DNA of 64,000 bases. Origin: Panicum virgatum. Lineage: Eukaryota; Streptophyta; Magnoliopsida; Poales; Poaceae. Numbering within the stretch: the stretch's first letter is position 1; each line of letters begins with the position of its first letter. The position numbers were made by a program, and so were the translations under genes. Under the pieces are notes generated by a model. It saw only the letters and a program-made list of their open reading frames with translations, was not told the DNA's origin and made no database searches. The stretch is taken from assembly GCF_016808335.1 (NCBI RefSeq), contig NC_053149.1, positions 19,626,733-19,690,732 of the forward strand, in the 5' to 3' direction. Shown piece by piece: positions 10,830-22,208 of this stretch.

Positions 10830-12142
10830 GGGCGTGATTGGTTACTTGGCTTAGCTTAAGCCTGGCTAGGAAATAGCCATGGCCAGACTTAGCATGGCTA
10901 CACTAGTGCATGGTCATGGTGTTTGGTTGTTGTGCTAATCTTAGACTGACTTGCCAAGACTGTGTTTGGTTGTGTCACCTGTACTGTATGGGCTCACCTC
11001 GTTTTGCATGTTGTGAGTTTACCTCACGCTTTCTGACCACACCAATCTTTATTCTTCTCCACAAAATAACCGCTATGCAAACCATCAATCTGCAGTAATT
11101 TTCAAAAGCAATAGCAACAAATTATTCTTCCCTTCTGCCCCCTCCTTCATTTTGGTCAAAATCAGAGCGTTGTTGGACCAAATTCCTATCCTCGCTAATT
11201 GATTCTTTCTCTCCAAAACCAATGCCAGAGCATACCTGCCATGCTTCTACCTCACACAAGTGATTGACCAGCTATTAATCTCCATTCCTCTTGCTACTTG
11301 CTAGCCGCTGCAGCGCTTGGATTCGCGCTAGAGCCGGAGGCAATGGTCTAGTTTGCTGCAGGCGGGCGTCAACGAGAGAAAGCAAGGGAGGGGGCAAGCG
11401 ACGGAGGAAGCTCGACGCACCGCAATCTAGAGGAGGAGGTCGGCCTCCTTGAGCCGGATCCGGTGAGGCGGGGGCTTCTTAACCCTAATCCTGGGAGGAC
11501 GAGAGAGGGAACCGGGCCCTAATTTACCTCTGAATTTACATCGTATCCTCCGTGTACATGGCAAGCTAGCAAACAGAGCAGCTACTAGTGCTGCATCCCA
11601 TCTCTTGTCTCTTTCCTTTTGCTTCACTTTCAGCCTCTCCAAACGGCAGCAAACAGCTGCAGCACGCAACTATCTCCCTCTTCTGAATTTCCTTCAATCC
11701 AATTAGCTTGAGCTCCTCCATCAAATCCCTCGCTGCTGATCCTCTCTCAGTCCAGCGATTCTCCCACTTGATGTCTCATCGATTTGGCGGAGGAGCAAGG
11801 CCAGCTGCTCCATGCCATCCGCGGCCAGGGCCTCCGCCGTGCGGGCATGGGCACCAGCAGCGGCACCTTCACTCGGTGGCGAGCACAACGCTAGGTGCCC
11901 GGCGTGGCATGGGTATGGGGACTGGGAGCAGGAGGTGACCGCATCACGCCGCTTGGCCAACATGAGCTAGCACAAGCCTGGCTTACCTAGCACGGCCGAT
12001 ATTTGCGTTCTAGCTAAGCCAGGATATCTCCCCTCTTTTGCATTAGCTAAGCCCGGCCAGGAACACATCCAGGCAACCAAACATGCAAAAGTTGCATTAC
12101 ATAAGCCTGGCTAGGAGCTAAGCCATCCAACCAATCACACCC
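10830..12142. mobile_element. PIF/Harbinger-like non-autonomous element (1.3 kb)
   Basis: A 3-bp TSD, taa, lies at 10827-10829 and 12143-12145. The left end gggcgtgattggtt is inverted at the right end (aaccaatcacaccc). Sub-terminal blocks with gcctggctagg recur in inverted form on both sides (about 10858-10880 and 12100-12120). No transposase is seen; the interior is GC-rich around 11290-11480 and 11780-11940. The element sits 26 bp upstream of an orphan exon and probably lies in the former intron. Confidence 0.8.
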
Positions 12143-12168
12143 TAAGCTTCTTGGGTTGGTCTCGGCAG

Positions 12169-12313
12169 TGGCTGAAATGAAGGCACTGAAGGAGTCGCTC
12201 AAACTTCCTGCAAGGATGGGCTGGAATGGTGACCCATGTGCTCCGAGGGTGTGGGATGCATGGGAGGGAGTCACTTGCCATCGCGGTGATAAAGAACTTG
12301 TGATCACCCAACT
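12169..12313 (+). pseudogene. Orphan exon of a malectin/LRR receptor-type gene
   Basis: An open 145-bp stretch is bounded by a good acceptor (ctcggcag) and donor (GTAAGT). It encodes AEMKALKESLKLPARMGWNG followed by DPCAPRVWDAWEGVTCHR and ends in LVITQL. The WNGDPC...W.GV.C pattern is the cysteine-bearing segment that precedes the leucine-rich repeats in plant malectin-like receptor kinases and receptor-like proteins, which are plasma-membrane signalling proteins. No malectin, LRR or kinase exon is visible around it. The exon is intact with no stop and has correct splice phases (2 nt before the first codon and 2 after the last). The parent gene has been lost, or the exon was carried here. Confidence 0.65.
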
Positions 12314-12735
12314 GTAAGTATATGCCTAATCTTCTGAGATTGCTGTTTTCATCTGGGATGTGTTTCATTGGGTTATTTCTGCATGTCATCATGTGTTTAC
12401 TGCGCTGTTAATTCTTATCACAAAAGTGTACTTCTGTGACACTGAGCGTTTTGCATCGAAAAGGTTCTGGTGTTTGCCATCGGCTGAAGTGGAAATATAT
12501 ATAACAGACAAGTAGACGTACCAACAACCTGTCTAATTTAGTTTCTCAGCTGAGAATCACTCTAATAGTCAACAAAATGTAAGTTACCCTAAAAACTGTA
12601 ACTGCACGATTCAAATTGTAGTTTGGTTGCTTTAGTTACCGGGCTTTCAGTTGTTTAGTTTGAGTGCTAGTAGCTGCCAGTGTCTTGTCCTGTTACGTAG
12701 CATTTATGTACAACTGTATTATCTTTCGAGAAAAT

Positions 12736-13068
12736 GGCCCTCTTTAGATCCTAAAACCCAAAATACAAAATTTTTATAAATCGTTTGCATGGTGTACTAA
12801 ATGTAGTCAAAAAATAAATCGCATTACACAAATGGACTGTAAATCGCGAGACGAATCTAATGAGTCTAATTAGGACGTGATTAGACACTAAATTGCTACA
12901 GTAATGCTATAGTTAACATGCTCTAGTGATGGATTAATTAGACTCATTGGATTTGTCTCGTAGTTTACAGACGAGATCTGTAATTAGTCTACATTTAATA
13001 CTTCAAATGTTGAAGATTCTCTTCCAGAAATCCAAAAATCCAAAATGCAAAGTGATCTAAACAGGGCC
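12736..13068. mobile_element. Tourist-type MITE, copy B
   Basis: The termini ggccctctttagatc and gatctaaacagggcc are inverted. The flanks share aat on both sides, so the 3-bp TSD is less canonical than TWA. The body contains cgcgagacgaatctaatgag. The copy is in opposite orientation to copy C, about 0.9 kb downstream. Confidence 0.8.
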
Positions 13069-13959
13069 AATGTCCGGTGGTTGGTACGGTGGAATAGAGC
13101 TGCGGACAGTCTCTTACTGGGAGGCGGATAGTCCGCCAGTTTCTTGTTTCAGTTTGAATAAAACCGTTTTTGGTTTTGGATGAAGCTCCAAAGTGTACAG
13201 AGGACAGTCCATTCTGCTGGGGTGGACTATCTGCAAGTGACTTACAGAAACATTTCCATTCGTACAACCTAAAATAATGAAAGACGGTTTGGATGTCCGA
13301 ATATCTTTAAAGACGAATGGTTCGCCTATGGACCGCGGATAGTCCATCAGCTAGTGTTCAAAAGGTGGACGGTCCGTCCTGGTTAGCAGATGGCCCGATC
13401 TGGGCGCATTTTAAAAGGCAGGGTCGCCTGCCTCTGGTTGGTCCGGCGGAAAGGGCTTACCGCCGGACCATCTAGTGGTAGGTCTACGGTGTGACTTTTT
13501 TTTTGTTCACCATGTAAACCTGAGCCCTGAGGTGCTGCTACTATATGTTGTTTTTTGTTCACTACGAGACAATTACCTTTTATTTTCATCATGTAACAAC
13601 AGAATTATCTTTCTAACTTTATTATAGTTGCTCTTGATCTCTACTCAATATTTTATCCTTAGTATAAATCCTTAGGAGTGCTGTTGGATGCTAGCTTGTC
13701 AGCATTGTTCTTGCTTCAAGTGTACACATACTGCATGCTCTGTTTCTGGCTGTCCAGATGATTGTATAGGCTATAAAATTTCAAGCAGACAGCATCTTAG
13801 CAATACTGCAAGATTTTCTAATAGAAAGAATCTGCATCTTCGACCTCTAACAGAAGTGACGAGGCATGCCTGTCTCCTAACCACCGCTTGGAGTCAATTT
13901 GGCTGCTCAATTGACAGGAACTACGGCTTTCCATAAAAGTTCCATTGATTTGATCCTAA
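13069..13959. other. LTR-like fragment and unassigned DNA
   Basis: From 13069 to about 13490 there are several ggacagtcc, gcggatagtcc and ggacggtcc motifs, a style common in LTRs of grass retrotransposons, but no termini could be set. From 13495 to 13959 I see no supported gene; the 82-residue open frame at 13688 has no recognisable domain. Confidence 0.35.
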
Positions 13960-14297
13960 GGGTCTGTTTAGATCACTTTGGATTTTGGATTTTGAGAGAG
14001 AATCTTTCAACATTTGAAGCATTAAATGTAGACTAATCACAAAACTAATTATAAACCTCGTCTGTAAACTACGAGACGAATATAATGAGCCTAATTAATC
14101 CATCAGTAGCACATGTTCACTGTATCTTTACTGTAGCGATTTAGTGTCTAATCACGATCTAATTAGGCTCATTAGATTCGTCTCGCGGTTTACGGTCCTT
14201 TTGTGTAATGCGATTTATTTTTTGACTATATTTAGTACACCATGCAGACGATTTATAAAAATTTTGGATTTTGGGTGTAAAAGATCTAAACAAGGCC
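13960..14297. mobile_element. Tourist-type MITE, copy C
   Basis: The TSD taa lies at 13957-13959 and 14298-14300. The termini gggtctgtttagatc and gatctaaacaaggcc are inverted. The sequence is the reverse complement of copy B over most of its length, with the same internal conserved blocks. Confidence 0.85.
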
Positions 14298-14677
14298 TAA
14301 GTTGGAGCTTTCCTGATGACATGAACCAAAGTACCTGAGGGTCTGAATGGTCTCACCGAGAGACTGGGGCCAACCTACAAGGTAGCGCTCGGAGAAAGGT
14401 TTCTGCCAGAGTACCTTTACCTTATGATCCTGTCATAATCTTTGCTTTTAACACCATCAACCACCCAAAAGCATATTTTGCCAGCCTCTAAACTATTTTG
14501 GAGTTTTCCTTACTCGATTAATTGATCCATTGTATATATACAATTAGAAAATAAAGTAATGCTCATGTGTGTGTGTGTCAACATCACCACTGAACCAACT
14601 AGCTGTTGGCGCAGCTCAAGCTCATCCGAAGTGCTCTTCCTTCGCTCGTATCCACTATGAAGACTTTAACTAGCAGC

Positions 14678-14752
14678 AGGTAAGCTCTTCCTTTTTTTTT
14701 TCCAACGAGCCGGATGCCTATTTCATTGATAAAGAAGGGGTAGGTAAGCTCT
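14678..14752 (-). mobile_element. Extremely 5'-truncated LINE tail with TSD
   Basis: The 11-bp repeat aggtaagctct occurs at 14678-14688 and 14742-14752. Between them is a T-run (poly(A) on the minus strand) followed by about 40 bp resembling the 3' end of grass L1-type LINEs (gccggatgcctatttcattg). This fits an aborted target-primed reverse transcription on the minus strand. Confidence 0.6.
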
Positions 14753-16519
14753 CTAAATCCCATCGATGAGCGTGAAACCATGAGTGCTAACCAGCAAGTC
14801 AAGCTGGATGGATCACACGTTAGCGCGTGGAGTGCGGATGGATCACAGTAAGCATGATGGTTGGCGGCTCTCTGAATATTGCATGAAAAACTAGTGTGCC
14901 ATGGGCTTCTGAGTTCTGACGGGTGTTTCTTACTTGCTCAGCACATAACATTGGATCCGGATCATCATCCTACGGGCGCCGCGCGTTCTGCTGCCTGCCG
15001 CCCGCCGTCCAGCACGTGGGCCCACCAGATCTACGCGCATTCGTGGCGAGCCAGCCAGCCATCCCGCGCGCGCCGCCGTCGCATTCCTGTGTGTCCTATC
15101 CTCCCTGGCTCCCCGCCGCCCACGGGCGCAGGCGGCCAGCGGCCGAGGCGGACCCGTTCCGTGGTCCGTGGAGGAGGGCCACGGCACACGGAAAGAACGG
15201 TCGCACGCGCGCGTTCGCGAGGTCCAGGTCCGTCCGTCCGCCTAGGAGTAGGAGAGTCGCCGGTCTTGAAGCACCCGCAGGCGGGCGACCGGATCTCGCA
15301 CACGTACCACATGGATGGAATGGAACCAGTCCATTGCCTGAAGCTTTCCTTTCGTCTCCCGTTGGGGCGTCGCCTTCTCATATCTACCTTCAAACTTGCA
15401 TACCTGCGGCTGAAGCAAAGGAAGCCGCTGTGCACGCGCAGGCTCTGCCTACGAAAGTTTGAAACCCGGTCAAACTTTTTCAGTACAAGTTGTTTTCTCC
15501 TTCTCTCCTTTTGACTAAGGCCTTGTTTAGATTCCAAAACGGCAAAATGCAAAATTTTCTTTATGAAGCTAATTATAATGACATGCTTCCCTTCTCTATC
15601 TAGAAGACCGTACCCATCACTCCTGGAGTCCTTTCAAGATCATCGGTTGGTGGTGTTGGTAAGTTGTCCGGGCAAGCGGCGTGACGTTGATGCTGCTAGT
15701 CTATTATGCAAGACGTTTTATTCTGGCATGATGGTCACATGTATTCTTTCATTCAAGGACGTCGTAATCAAACGCATTGGTCACCTAATGGCTAAACTAT
15801 ATATACCTCTTGGAATGCTCCTCTTTATTCCTAATTCGTTTTGAGCGCTATGTCCGTGTTATATTTGAGCAAGCAAAGGATCCCAACTTTACCTCTGAAT
15901 ACTCATAGATAGTATTTTTTTCGTCAAAAACAAAAGGAAGAATTTTTTTTTTGAACCCGAAAGAATCCCCTAGAAGAAACGATGGGCCAAACAAAGATCA
16001 CGAGACATGGAAGGTGACCCCTGCCAGCGCTTGGCGAAAAGATGCAGCGGAATTTTCCATCTCCGAAAGGAAAGGAAAAAGAGGTTTAGGAGCGACCCGG
16101 AGGGAGGAGGCGTGATAATAACCGAGGCCGAGGCGAACTAATCACATGTTGATGTTGGCAGCGCATAATCCATAGCCGACTGACTCCAGCGTCCGATCTG
16201 CGTGTGTACAGCTTATACCACCACGCCGCCGATACGGTGCAAGCAACGAAAGCAATCCTGCACCTGCTGCCGCGCGCCGCACGCAGGTTAGTTGGTTCGG
16301 TGGCACCACCCGCCCGCCGTTGCCAGTCTATCTCCAGCCGGCCGCGCAGCGCAGCCTTCGCATTCCCTTACCCCGCAAGCCATAGAATAGAGACGCGGTT
16401 TGTTGCCGCCACATTTAAAAAGGAAGGCGCTACGCGCCTACGCCATCCATCCAGAACCCAAATCCATCAAGCAACTACGCCTGTTTTCACGTCCATTCCC
16501 TCCCTGATTCTGATCGTCG
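14753..16519. other. Upstream region of the GT61 gene
   Basis: A GC-rich block at 14960-15330 is open in several frames on both strands but has no recognisable domain; it may be an old gene fragment or transposon interior. At 15519-15558 a 5' end of the Tourist family (ggccttgtttagattcc after TAA) is present without a partner. The stretch 15840-16200 shows nothing identifiable. The last 300 bp contain a weak TATA-like atttaaaaa (about 16410) and the presumed 5' UTR of the GT61 gene. Confidence 0.35.
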
Positions 16520-18160
16520 ATGGTCCACCACCATCGGGCGAGCCTGCTGGCGCCCCAGCAGCGCAAGGTCGAGGCGGCGGCGGAGGACCCGGAGCAGGGC
16601 GGCGGCGGCAGGATGAAGGAGCTCCGGCGCCGCCTGGCGGACTACGCCTGCCACCACCACCGGAAGCACGGCCACGACGCGCTGCTCCGCATGCTCGCGG
16701 GCTTCGCGCTCGCCTCCTGCCTCCTGCTGCTGCTCCCGGGCAGCCCCATCGTCTCCGGCGCCATGGACGAGCTGCTGCAGCTCGGGAGGAGGGTGCGCCG
16801 CGACCAGGAGGCGGCGCCGCCGTGCGCTGCTGACGACGTCGCCGACGGCACCGTCTGCTGCGACCGCTCGTCGCACCGCACCGACGTCTGCGTCATGCGC
16901 GGGGACGTCCGCACCCAGGCCGCCTCCAACTCGCTCTTCCTGCTCGTGCCGCCAAACGCGTCATCCCGGGCCGCCGCCGCCGCCGACGAGCGCATCCGGC
17001 CGTACACGCGCAAGTGGGAGTCCGGCATCATGAGCACCGTCGACGAGCTCCGCCTCCGCTCCGCGCCCGAGGGGGACGCCGCCGCGCCCGCCCGCTGCGA
17101 CGTCCGCCACGGCGTCCCCGCCGTCGTCTTCTCCACCGGCGGCTACACCGGCAACGTGTACCACGAGTTCAACGACGGGATCATCCCGCTCTACATCACC
17201 GCGCGCCGCTACAACAAGAAGGTTGTCTTCGTCATGCTCGAGTACCACGACTGGTGGATGACCAAGTACGGCCACATCGTGGAGCAGCTCTCCGACTACC
17301 CTCCCGTCGATTTCGCCAACGACCGCCGCACGCACTGCTTCCCGGAGGCCGTCGTTGGTCTGCGCATCCACGACGAGCTCGCCATCGACGCCGCGCGGAC
17401 GCCAGCCAACCAGACAATCCAGGATTTCCGCCAGATGCTTGACGACGCTCACCGTGGCCGCATCCAGACAATCATTGAGGAGGAGGAGAAGGAAGCCGTC
17501 GCTGCTGCTGCTGCTGCTGCGGCGGCGGCGGCGGCGGCGAGGAAGCAGCAACACCGCGGCAGCCAGAGGATCCGACGCACCAGGACGGCCGAGGACGACG
17601 ACAGCCCACGGCTCGTGATCGTCTCCCGGAACGGGTCGCGCGCGATCGAGAACGAGGCCGAGCTGGTGCGAGCCGCGGCGGGCGCCGGGTTCCGCGTCTC
17701 CGTGCTCCAGCCGCGCCCGGACACGGAGCTTGCCAAGATGTACCGCGCCCTGAACGCGTCGGACGTCATGGTGGGCGTGCACGGCGCGGCCATGACGCAC
17801 TTCCTGTTCATGCGCCCCGGCTCCGTGTTCATCCAGGTGGTGCCGCTCGGCACGGACTGGGCCGCCGAGACGTACTACGGCGAGCCGGCGCGGCGGCTGG
17901 GCCTGCGCTACATGCCCTACAAGATCCTGCCATCCGAGAGCTCGCTCCGCGGGCAGTACGCCAAGGACGACCCCGTGCTGACCGACCCGGACACCGTGAA
18001 CGCCAAGGGGTGGCAGGTCACCAAGCAGGTTTACCTGGACGGCCAGAACGTACGGCTGGACATTGCACGGTTCCGCCGCCACCTGCACCGGGCGCGTGAC
18101 CACTGGGCGACGCGACGCAGGGCCACCGCGCGGACTGGATCAGGGGCGGAGCAGCGGTAG
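16520..18160 (+). CDS. GT61-family glycosyltransferase (DUF563)
   Basis: Family GT61 includes the grass xylan arabinosyl- and xylosyltransferases, type II membrane proteins of the Golgi that decorate cell-wall glucuronoarabinoxylan. The 546-residue open frame has a basic cytosolic N-terminus and one membrane anchor at about residues 57-75 (MLAGFALASCLLLLLPG). A luminal stem follows. The DUF563 catalytic region has blocks GGYTGNVYHEFNDGIIPLY (about 211-229), WWMTKYGHIV, RLVIVSRNGSR and the family signature GVHGAAMTH (about 418-426). A run of 13 alanines (about 328-340, encoded by GCT then GCG repeats) sits in an acidic/basic insertion between the two halves of the domain. The first ATG is taken as the start; an internal Met at residue 32 would still keep the anchor. 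The coding sequence is strongly GC-rich. Acceptor and donor sugar cannot be decided from sequence. Confidence 0.9.
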   Translation: MVHHHRASLLAPQQRKVEAAAEDPEQGGGGRMKELRRRLADYACHHHRKHGHDALLRMLAGFALASCLLLLLPGSPIVSGAMDELLQLGRRVRRDQEAAPPCAADDVADGTVCCDRSSHRTDVCVMRGDVRTQAASNSLFLLVPPNASSRAAAAADERIRPYTRKWESGIMSTVDELRLRSAPEGDAAAPARCDVRHGVPAVVFSTGGYTGNVYHEFNDGIIPLYITARRYNKKVVFVMLEYHDWWMTKYGHIVEQLSDYPPVDFANDRRTHCFPEAVVGLRIHDELAIDAARTPANQTIQDFRQMLDDAHRGRIQTIIEEEEKEAVAAAAAAAAAAAAARKQQHRGSQRIRRTRTAEDDDSPRLVIVSRNGSRAIENEAELVRAAAGAGFRVSVLQPRPDTELAKMYRALNASDVMVGVHGAAMTHFLFMRPGSVFIQVVPLGTDWAAETYYGEPARRLGLRYMPYKILPSESSLRGQYAKDDPVLTDPDTVNAKGWQVTKQVYLDGQNVRLDIARFRRHLHRARDHWATRRRATARTGSGAEQR

Positions 18161-18842
18161 CGTTTGCGGATCTTGTTTTCATTTTTGACATGGTGAATGT
18201 TGTATAAAGTATGACATATAGAGAGGGTGGCTGAGATCTGTTGTACATGGCAGTAGATACGTTGATTTCTTTTTTTTTTTTTACATTTGGGACACAAACG
18301 GAGCTGTTGTGAAGTACATAACAAGACAACAATATCAATGTATATTTTCTCACCCAAATTGGATCCGCCACGTTAGACCCATCTGCCAGAGTCGAGGGAA
18401 GTGGAAGTTAGACCCATCTGCCAGAGTCGAGGGAAGTGGAAGGAAGGATAGATCCATATAAATCGTGAGTTGGGAGTGCCAAAAGATCTCTATTTTTTTA
18501 ACCGTGACCTGCTGCATTCCCTTTTTTTCTATCATGCCCCTCCGCTCCCGGTGATTTGTTTTGATGCCACGATGAGTGGTCTGATGTCACATCAGATTGG
18601 ATCGATCGAAGCAGCGGTAGCTACAACGCGGCCATCGACGTCGACACCCATATCTCAATTGGGTGTCCCTGTGAGATCTCCAACTCTACCACCTGCGAAG
18701 TATTCCTCCCAGAATACCATCTGAACGCTTTGGTTCGATCAAATGATTTGTGGTCGTCCTTCGTGGGCAAGATTGATAAAATCCTATGTATGGCTTGTGG
18801 CTCTATGCAGTAGTGGCTCCTGCCTCCTGGAGAGAAGCTCAC
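18161..18842. other. GT61 3' flank and intergenic DNA
   Basis: The presumed 3' UTR of the GT61 gene comes first. At about 18372-18441 a 35-bp unit (gttagacccatctgccagag...) is tandemly duplicated. No further gene is recognised before the solo LTR. Confidence 0.45.
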
Positions 18843-19830
18843 TGTCGGTGTTTTTCTACTACCAGCTAGTGATTCTCGTGCTTTGCGGGTTTAGCCCAGA
18901 TGGTGTGCAAGGAAAACACAAGGATTATACTGGTTCGGACAGAATATCCCTTTATCTACTTCGTCGCTACTCATGTATCTTGCATTGGTTTGCAGTAGGG
19001 GTTACAAACGGACGAGAGAGAAACGAACGTCATAAGTCTCTGGTGTCGTGCGTCTGAGTGTTCTTGCTCTTGAACCTCAGTTCTCATCCCTGGGGTCCGA
19101 GCGTTCTAGGTGTGTGTGAGCGTGTGTTCTCTGTGGGTCAAACCCTCGGGCGAGGGGCCCCCTTTTATATGATAAAGAAAAGGGCTGGCTTACAATGTAG
19201 AGAGAGATAGAGAGTGAGAGTCTAGAGTTGGAGGAGATCTTCCGGGATCCTGCCACACTCCCCCAGATATGGGGGGCCCGCCTCAGGGATCCTGCCACAC
19301 TCCCCCCAGATATGGGGGGCCCACCTATCTTGCCAGCGCCGCGTCCTCCATCCTTCATGGGCCCCATTGGCCCTATCGTCGCCACCCTTCTTCACCATGA
19401 TCGGGTCGTTCCCGTCGCCGGTCCATGGAGCGGGATCGTGGCGGCCTTCCGTACAGGCGGTGCATGCCCCTACTCTACGGTATGTTTCCTTGTAGGCGAC
19501 GAGGGGCGTGCGCTCCATTGTTGCTATGTTAGCATCCGTTCCCTCGCTGGTCAGCGGATGGCGTGAGGCACTGTGTGCCCCTTTCAGAGGTCAGGCCCAC
19601 AACCGTTCCATTTTCGGGGATCGGGTGAATGGCCATCTCTTCGGCAAAGGTTGGGCGGAGCCTCCTCGCAGGGGTCGGGCAAGGCGGAGCCCTCCCGCAA
19701 AGGTCGGGAGAGGTGGTTTCCTTCCCCGGAGGTCGGGCATAATGGTCTAGCACGTTAGCCTTCCTAGCTGATCGGGGCGCGTGGCCGCTTATCCCTTGGC
19801 TTGGGGTATCCCTAATATTGATACCCGACA
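18843..19830. mobile_element. Solo LTR (988 bp) with 5-bp TSD
   Basis: The sequence begins TGTCGG and ends CCGACA, a 6-bp inverted terminus. It is flanked by the exact 5-bp duplication ctcac at 18838-18842 and 19831-19835. A promoter-like ccttttatatgataaag occurs at about 19171. Two copies of a block with gggatcctgccacactcccc (about 19247 and 19287) lie in the middle. No internal retrotransposon sequence is attached, so it is a recombined solo LTR. Confidence 0.85.
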
Positions 19831-19835
19831 CTCAC

Positions 19836-20797
19836 TCATCTCGTAAGGTGCCGCGCCTGATCTGATGGCTCCCGCTGCAACATGATCCTCGCCTCATTTT
19901 GGAATCAAGGCCCCTTTGGGACGACTCTTGCTCTGCCTCCTTCGGCGCCTCCTGCTGAAGCTCTATGTCGGTGTTTCGATTACTGGCTAGTAAATTGTGC
20001 CGTGCTTCTCCATATTCGATGGCTATAGTAATTTGTGTCGCGCTCTCCGTAGTCGATGGCTAACACTCAAAAGCAAGAGGTTTAGGCTAGTTCGGGCAAT
20101 CGCTCTACGTCCAATATGGGATAGTGTGCTTCGTGTTCTTGCGTTCGAGTGCTGGGTGTGTGTGTGATGATATGTGTCCTTACCAGTGGCTCCAGGAGAC
20201 TTTATCTGTGTTTAAAATGCCAAAATTGGTGTAAACTGCAAAAGTAATTGAGCAACAAAATCCTTATACATTGTAATCTGACTCAATGGAGTATTTACAG
20301 TTGCAATGTCACCTCTAACTATACAGATACTGAATTGAGCTTAATAATAATAGTTTCCGTGGGATCTTCGTTCCAGAGATGTTTTTGTTAGGCGCTATCC
20401 CTTCAAATGCTGGAACGTCGCAAAACTCTATACTGAATTTGACAAAAATGCGCTTTTCTAGGGAAACAAAACCATTGGTGGGACTTCCGACTGGGGCCTG
20501 AATTATCCAAAACTGTTGAGCAACCACCTTTGCATTCAACAAACCTGTAGAGAAGAATGGATGATAGAACATTATACCATTTAATCCAAAGACTTGCCAT
20601 GGCACATCTTACCTTCAGTCTATTTTGAAATTGCTACAAGAAATTCCTGTGAACTTCATAAGAAATAAACACCCCTGAACTGTAATCATTTGTGTCCATT
20701 CCAGTTTGACCGATTGCAAAACACAGTTTCTCAACTGCTTTGTGCTCATTGATGCAATGTCATCTGATTTTCTAACCAAGGAAATTAAGTTGGAGCC
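19836..20797. other. LTR fragment and unassigned DNA
   Basis: At about 19964-20200 a second TGTCGGTGTTTCGATTACTG start resembles the opening of another LTR but has no matching end. From 20200 to 20797 I see no supported gene. Confidence 0.35.
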
Positions 20798-22100
20798 TTT
20801 TTTTTTATGGTAACGCTCACTAATTTATTTAGCCAGCCGTGGAATCACAGGCCACAATATTGTTTACAAGACTTGGGAGGAGATGCATCCAAATGATCAG
20901 ATGATCCGGGTCCGATCACGACCAATGCAAGCTAATGCATGAGCCACAGGATTACAGGAACGATAAACATGGACGATCGACGTCGAACTAAACATAGTTG
21001 CCAGCATGAATTTTGCCTCCCTGAAAAGCACACCTCCCTTTGCCAAATCGTACTTCGTCGACTGCAGAGCCTTGACCAACGGTTTAGACTCTAACAATGT
21101 TTTGCATTCCTTGGATGCCGCTGCTTGAAGCGCTGCAACACAGGCGTGGGCCTCCGCACACAGGGCATCTGTCACCACATCCAACTTCCCTGCACCTGCC
21201 AGCACCGCAGCACACTGATTATCGTGGACAACAAAACCCAGGCTCCCGACGCCTCCTTTTCCCAAAAATTCCAGACATCAGGCAATGGAGGAACCCATCT
21301 CCGATCATTTGCCCTTGCAACCACCGCGCTTCTGCCAGCTTCTTCTTGCTGTACCATTTGACTTAACGACCGAGCTTTAAATATGACTTCTTCAGTGCTT
21401 CTCATCCCATCTCCTGCATTTGATTTGTTGCCGAGCATTCCACCATGACCAGAAAAGCCAAACGATTAGCGGCATCTTCTCATTCTGGGCATCTTCAGGA
21501 TATGTTCAGTTACATTATTGGCATCTTCAGGATATGTTCAGTTACATTATAAGAGGATGACAGACTGCTCAGAGCCAGCCGATCACCTTCCAGGTTTAGA
21601 GCCCTCCAACAATACTTCAGAAACAATGCACCCATCTTCATCCAACCTCCAACAAATAGGGCATCTAGTATCAATGTCCATCCCACGCCTACAGATATTC
21701 CTGCGAAGGGGCAAACTGTTGTGTAAACCTCCACAAAATGTGTTTTACTTTAGGTGGGCAATTTAATTTCCATATCTTTTTCCAGCTGAAGCTAGGTTCT
21801 GTAGCTCGGCCAGAACTCGAGCTGCTCTCTCCCTGCTGGTGACGAGCAACCCTCCTTTGGTCATCAACCAAAACATGGTAACTGGACTTGACAGAGAAGA
21901 TGCCCTTCTTGTCATAGTGCCAGGCGAGCAGATCATCCATGCCTGCCTTGATAGGTATGCCCAGAATTCGCCCCCAATCTTTCTCCCAAAACACCTCCTC
22001 TATCAGCTTCATAAACCATTCAGAGATACTAAACTAGGGCAGGATACAATGGAACACATTGATTCTATATGCACCAAGGAGTCGATAATTACCTATTAAA
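20798..22100 (-). pseudogene. 3' part of an L1-type LINE (zf-RVT + RNase H)
   Basis: On the minus strand, 22012-21689 encodes a zf-RVT-like segment ending SWKKIWKLNCPPKVKHILWR, the domain that follows the reverse transcriptase in plant L1 LINEs. 21265-20897 encodes an RNase H-like domain (GFVVHDNQCAAVLAGAGKL, ALCAEAHACVAAL, HVYRSCNPVAHALA). The usual second acidic catalytic residue in the ESD/ETD position is replaced (ESKPLVKAL). The two parts are in different frames with stops between them. A T-run at 20798-20806 is the poly(A) tail on the minus strand. The reverse transcriptase and endonuclease are absent, so the copy is 5'-truncated. A 32-bp tandem duplication lies at 21488-21550. It ends about 100 bp beyond the stop codon of SMU1, in the same orientation. 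Confidence 0.8.
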
Positions 22101-22208
22101 TACCTTCCAGATCTCTAAATTGGAAAACCAAATACGGCCTATTTAATTAGCACTTTAGACAGCTGGATAACCATGTTGCCAGGATTAATACAAACAAGTA
22201 TACAAAAA

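Noticed and set aside
14879..15514. 211-residue open frame upstream of the GT61 gene
   Set aside because: GC-rich DNA is open in several frames on both strands here. The translation is Arg/Pro/Ser-rich without any domain, typical of spurious frames.
16961..18103. 380-residue open frame on the minus strand
   Set aside because: It is the antisense shadow of the GT61 coding sequence, a consequence of high GC at third positions.
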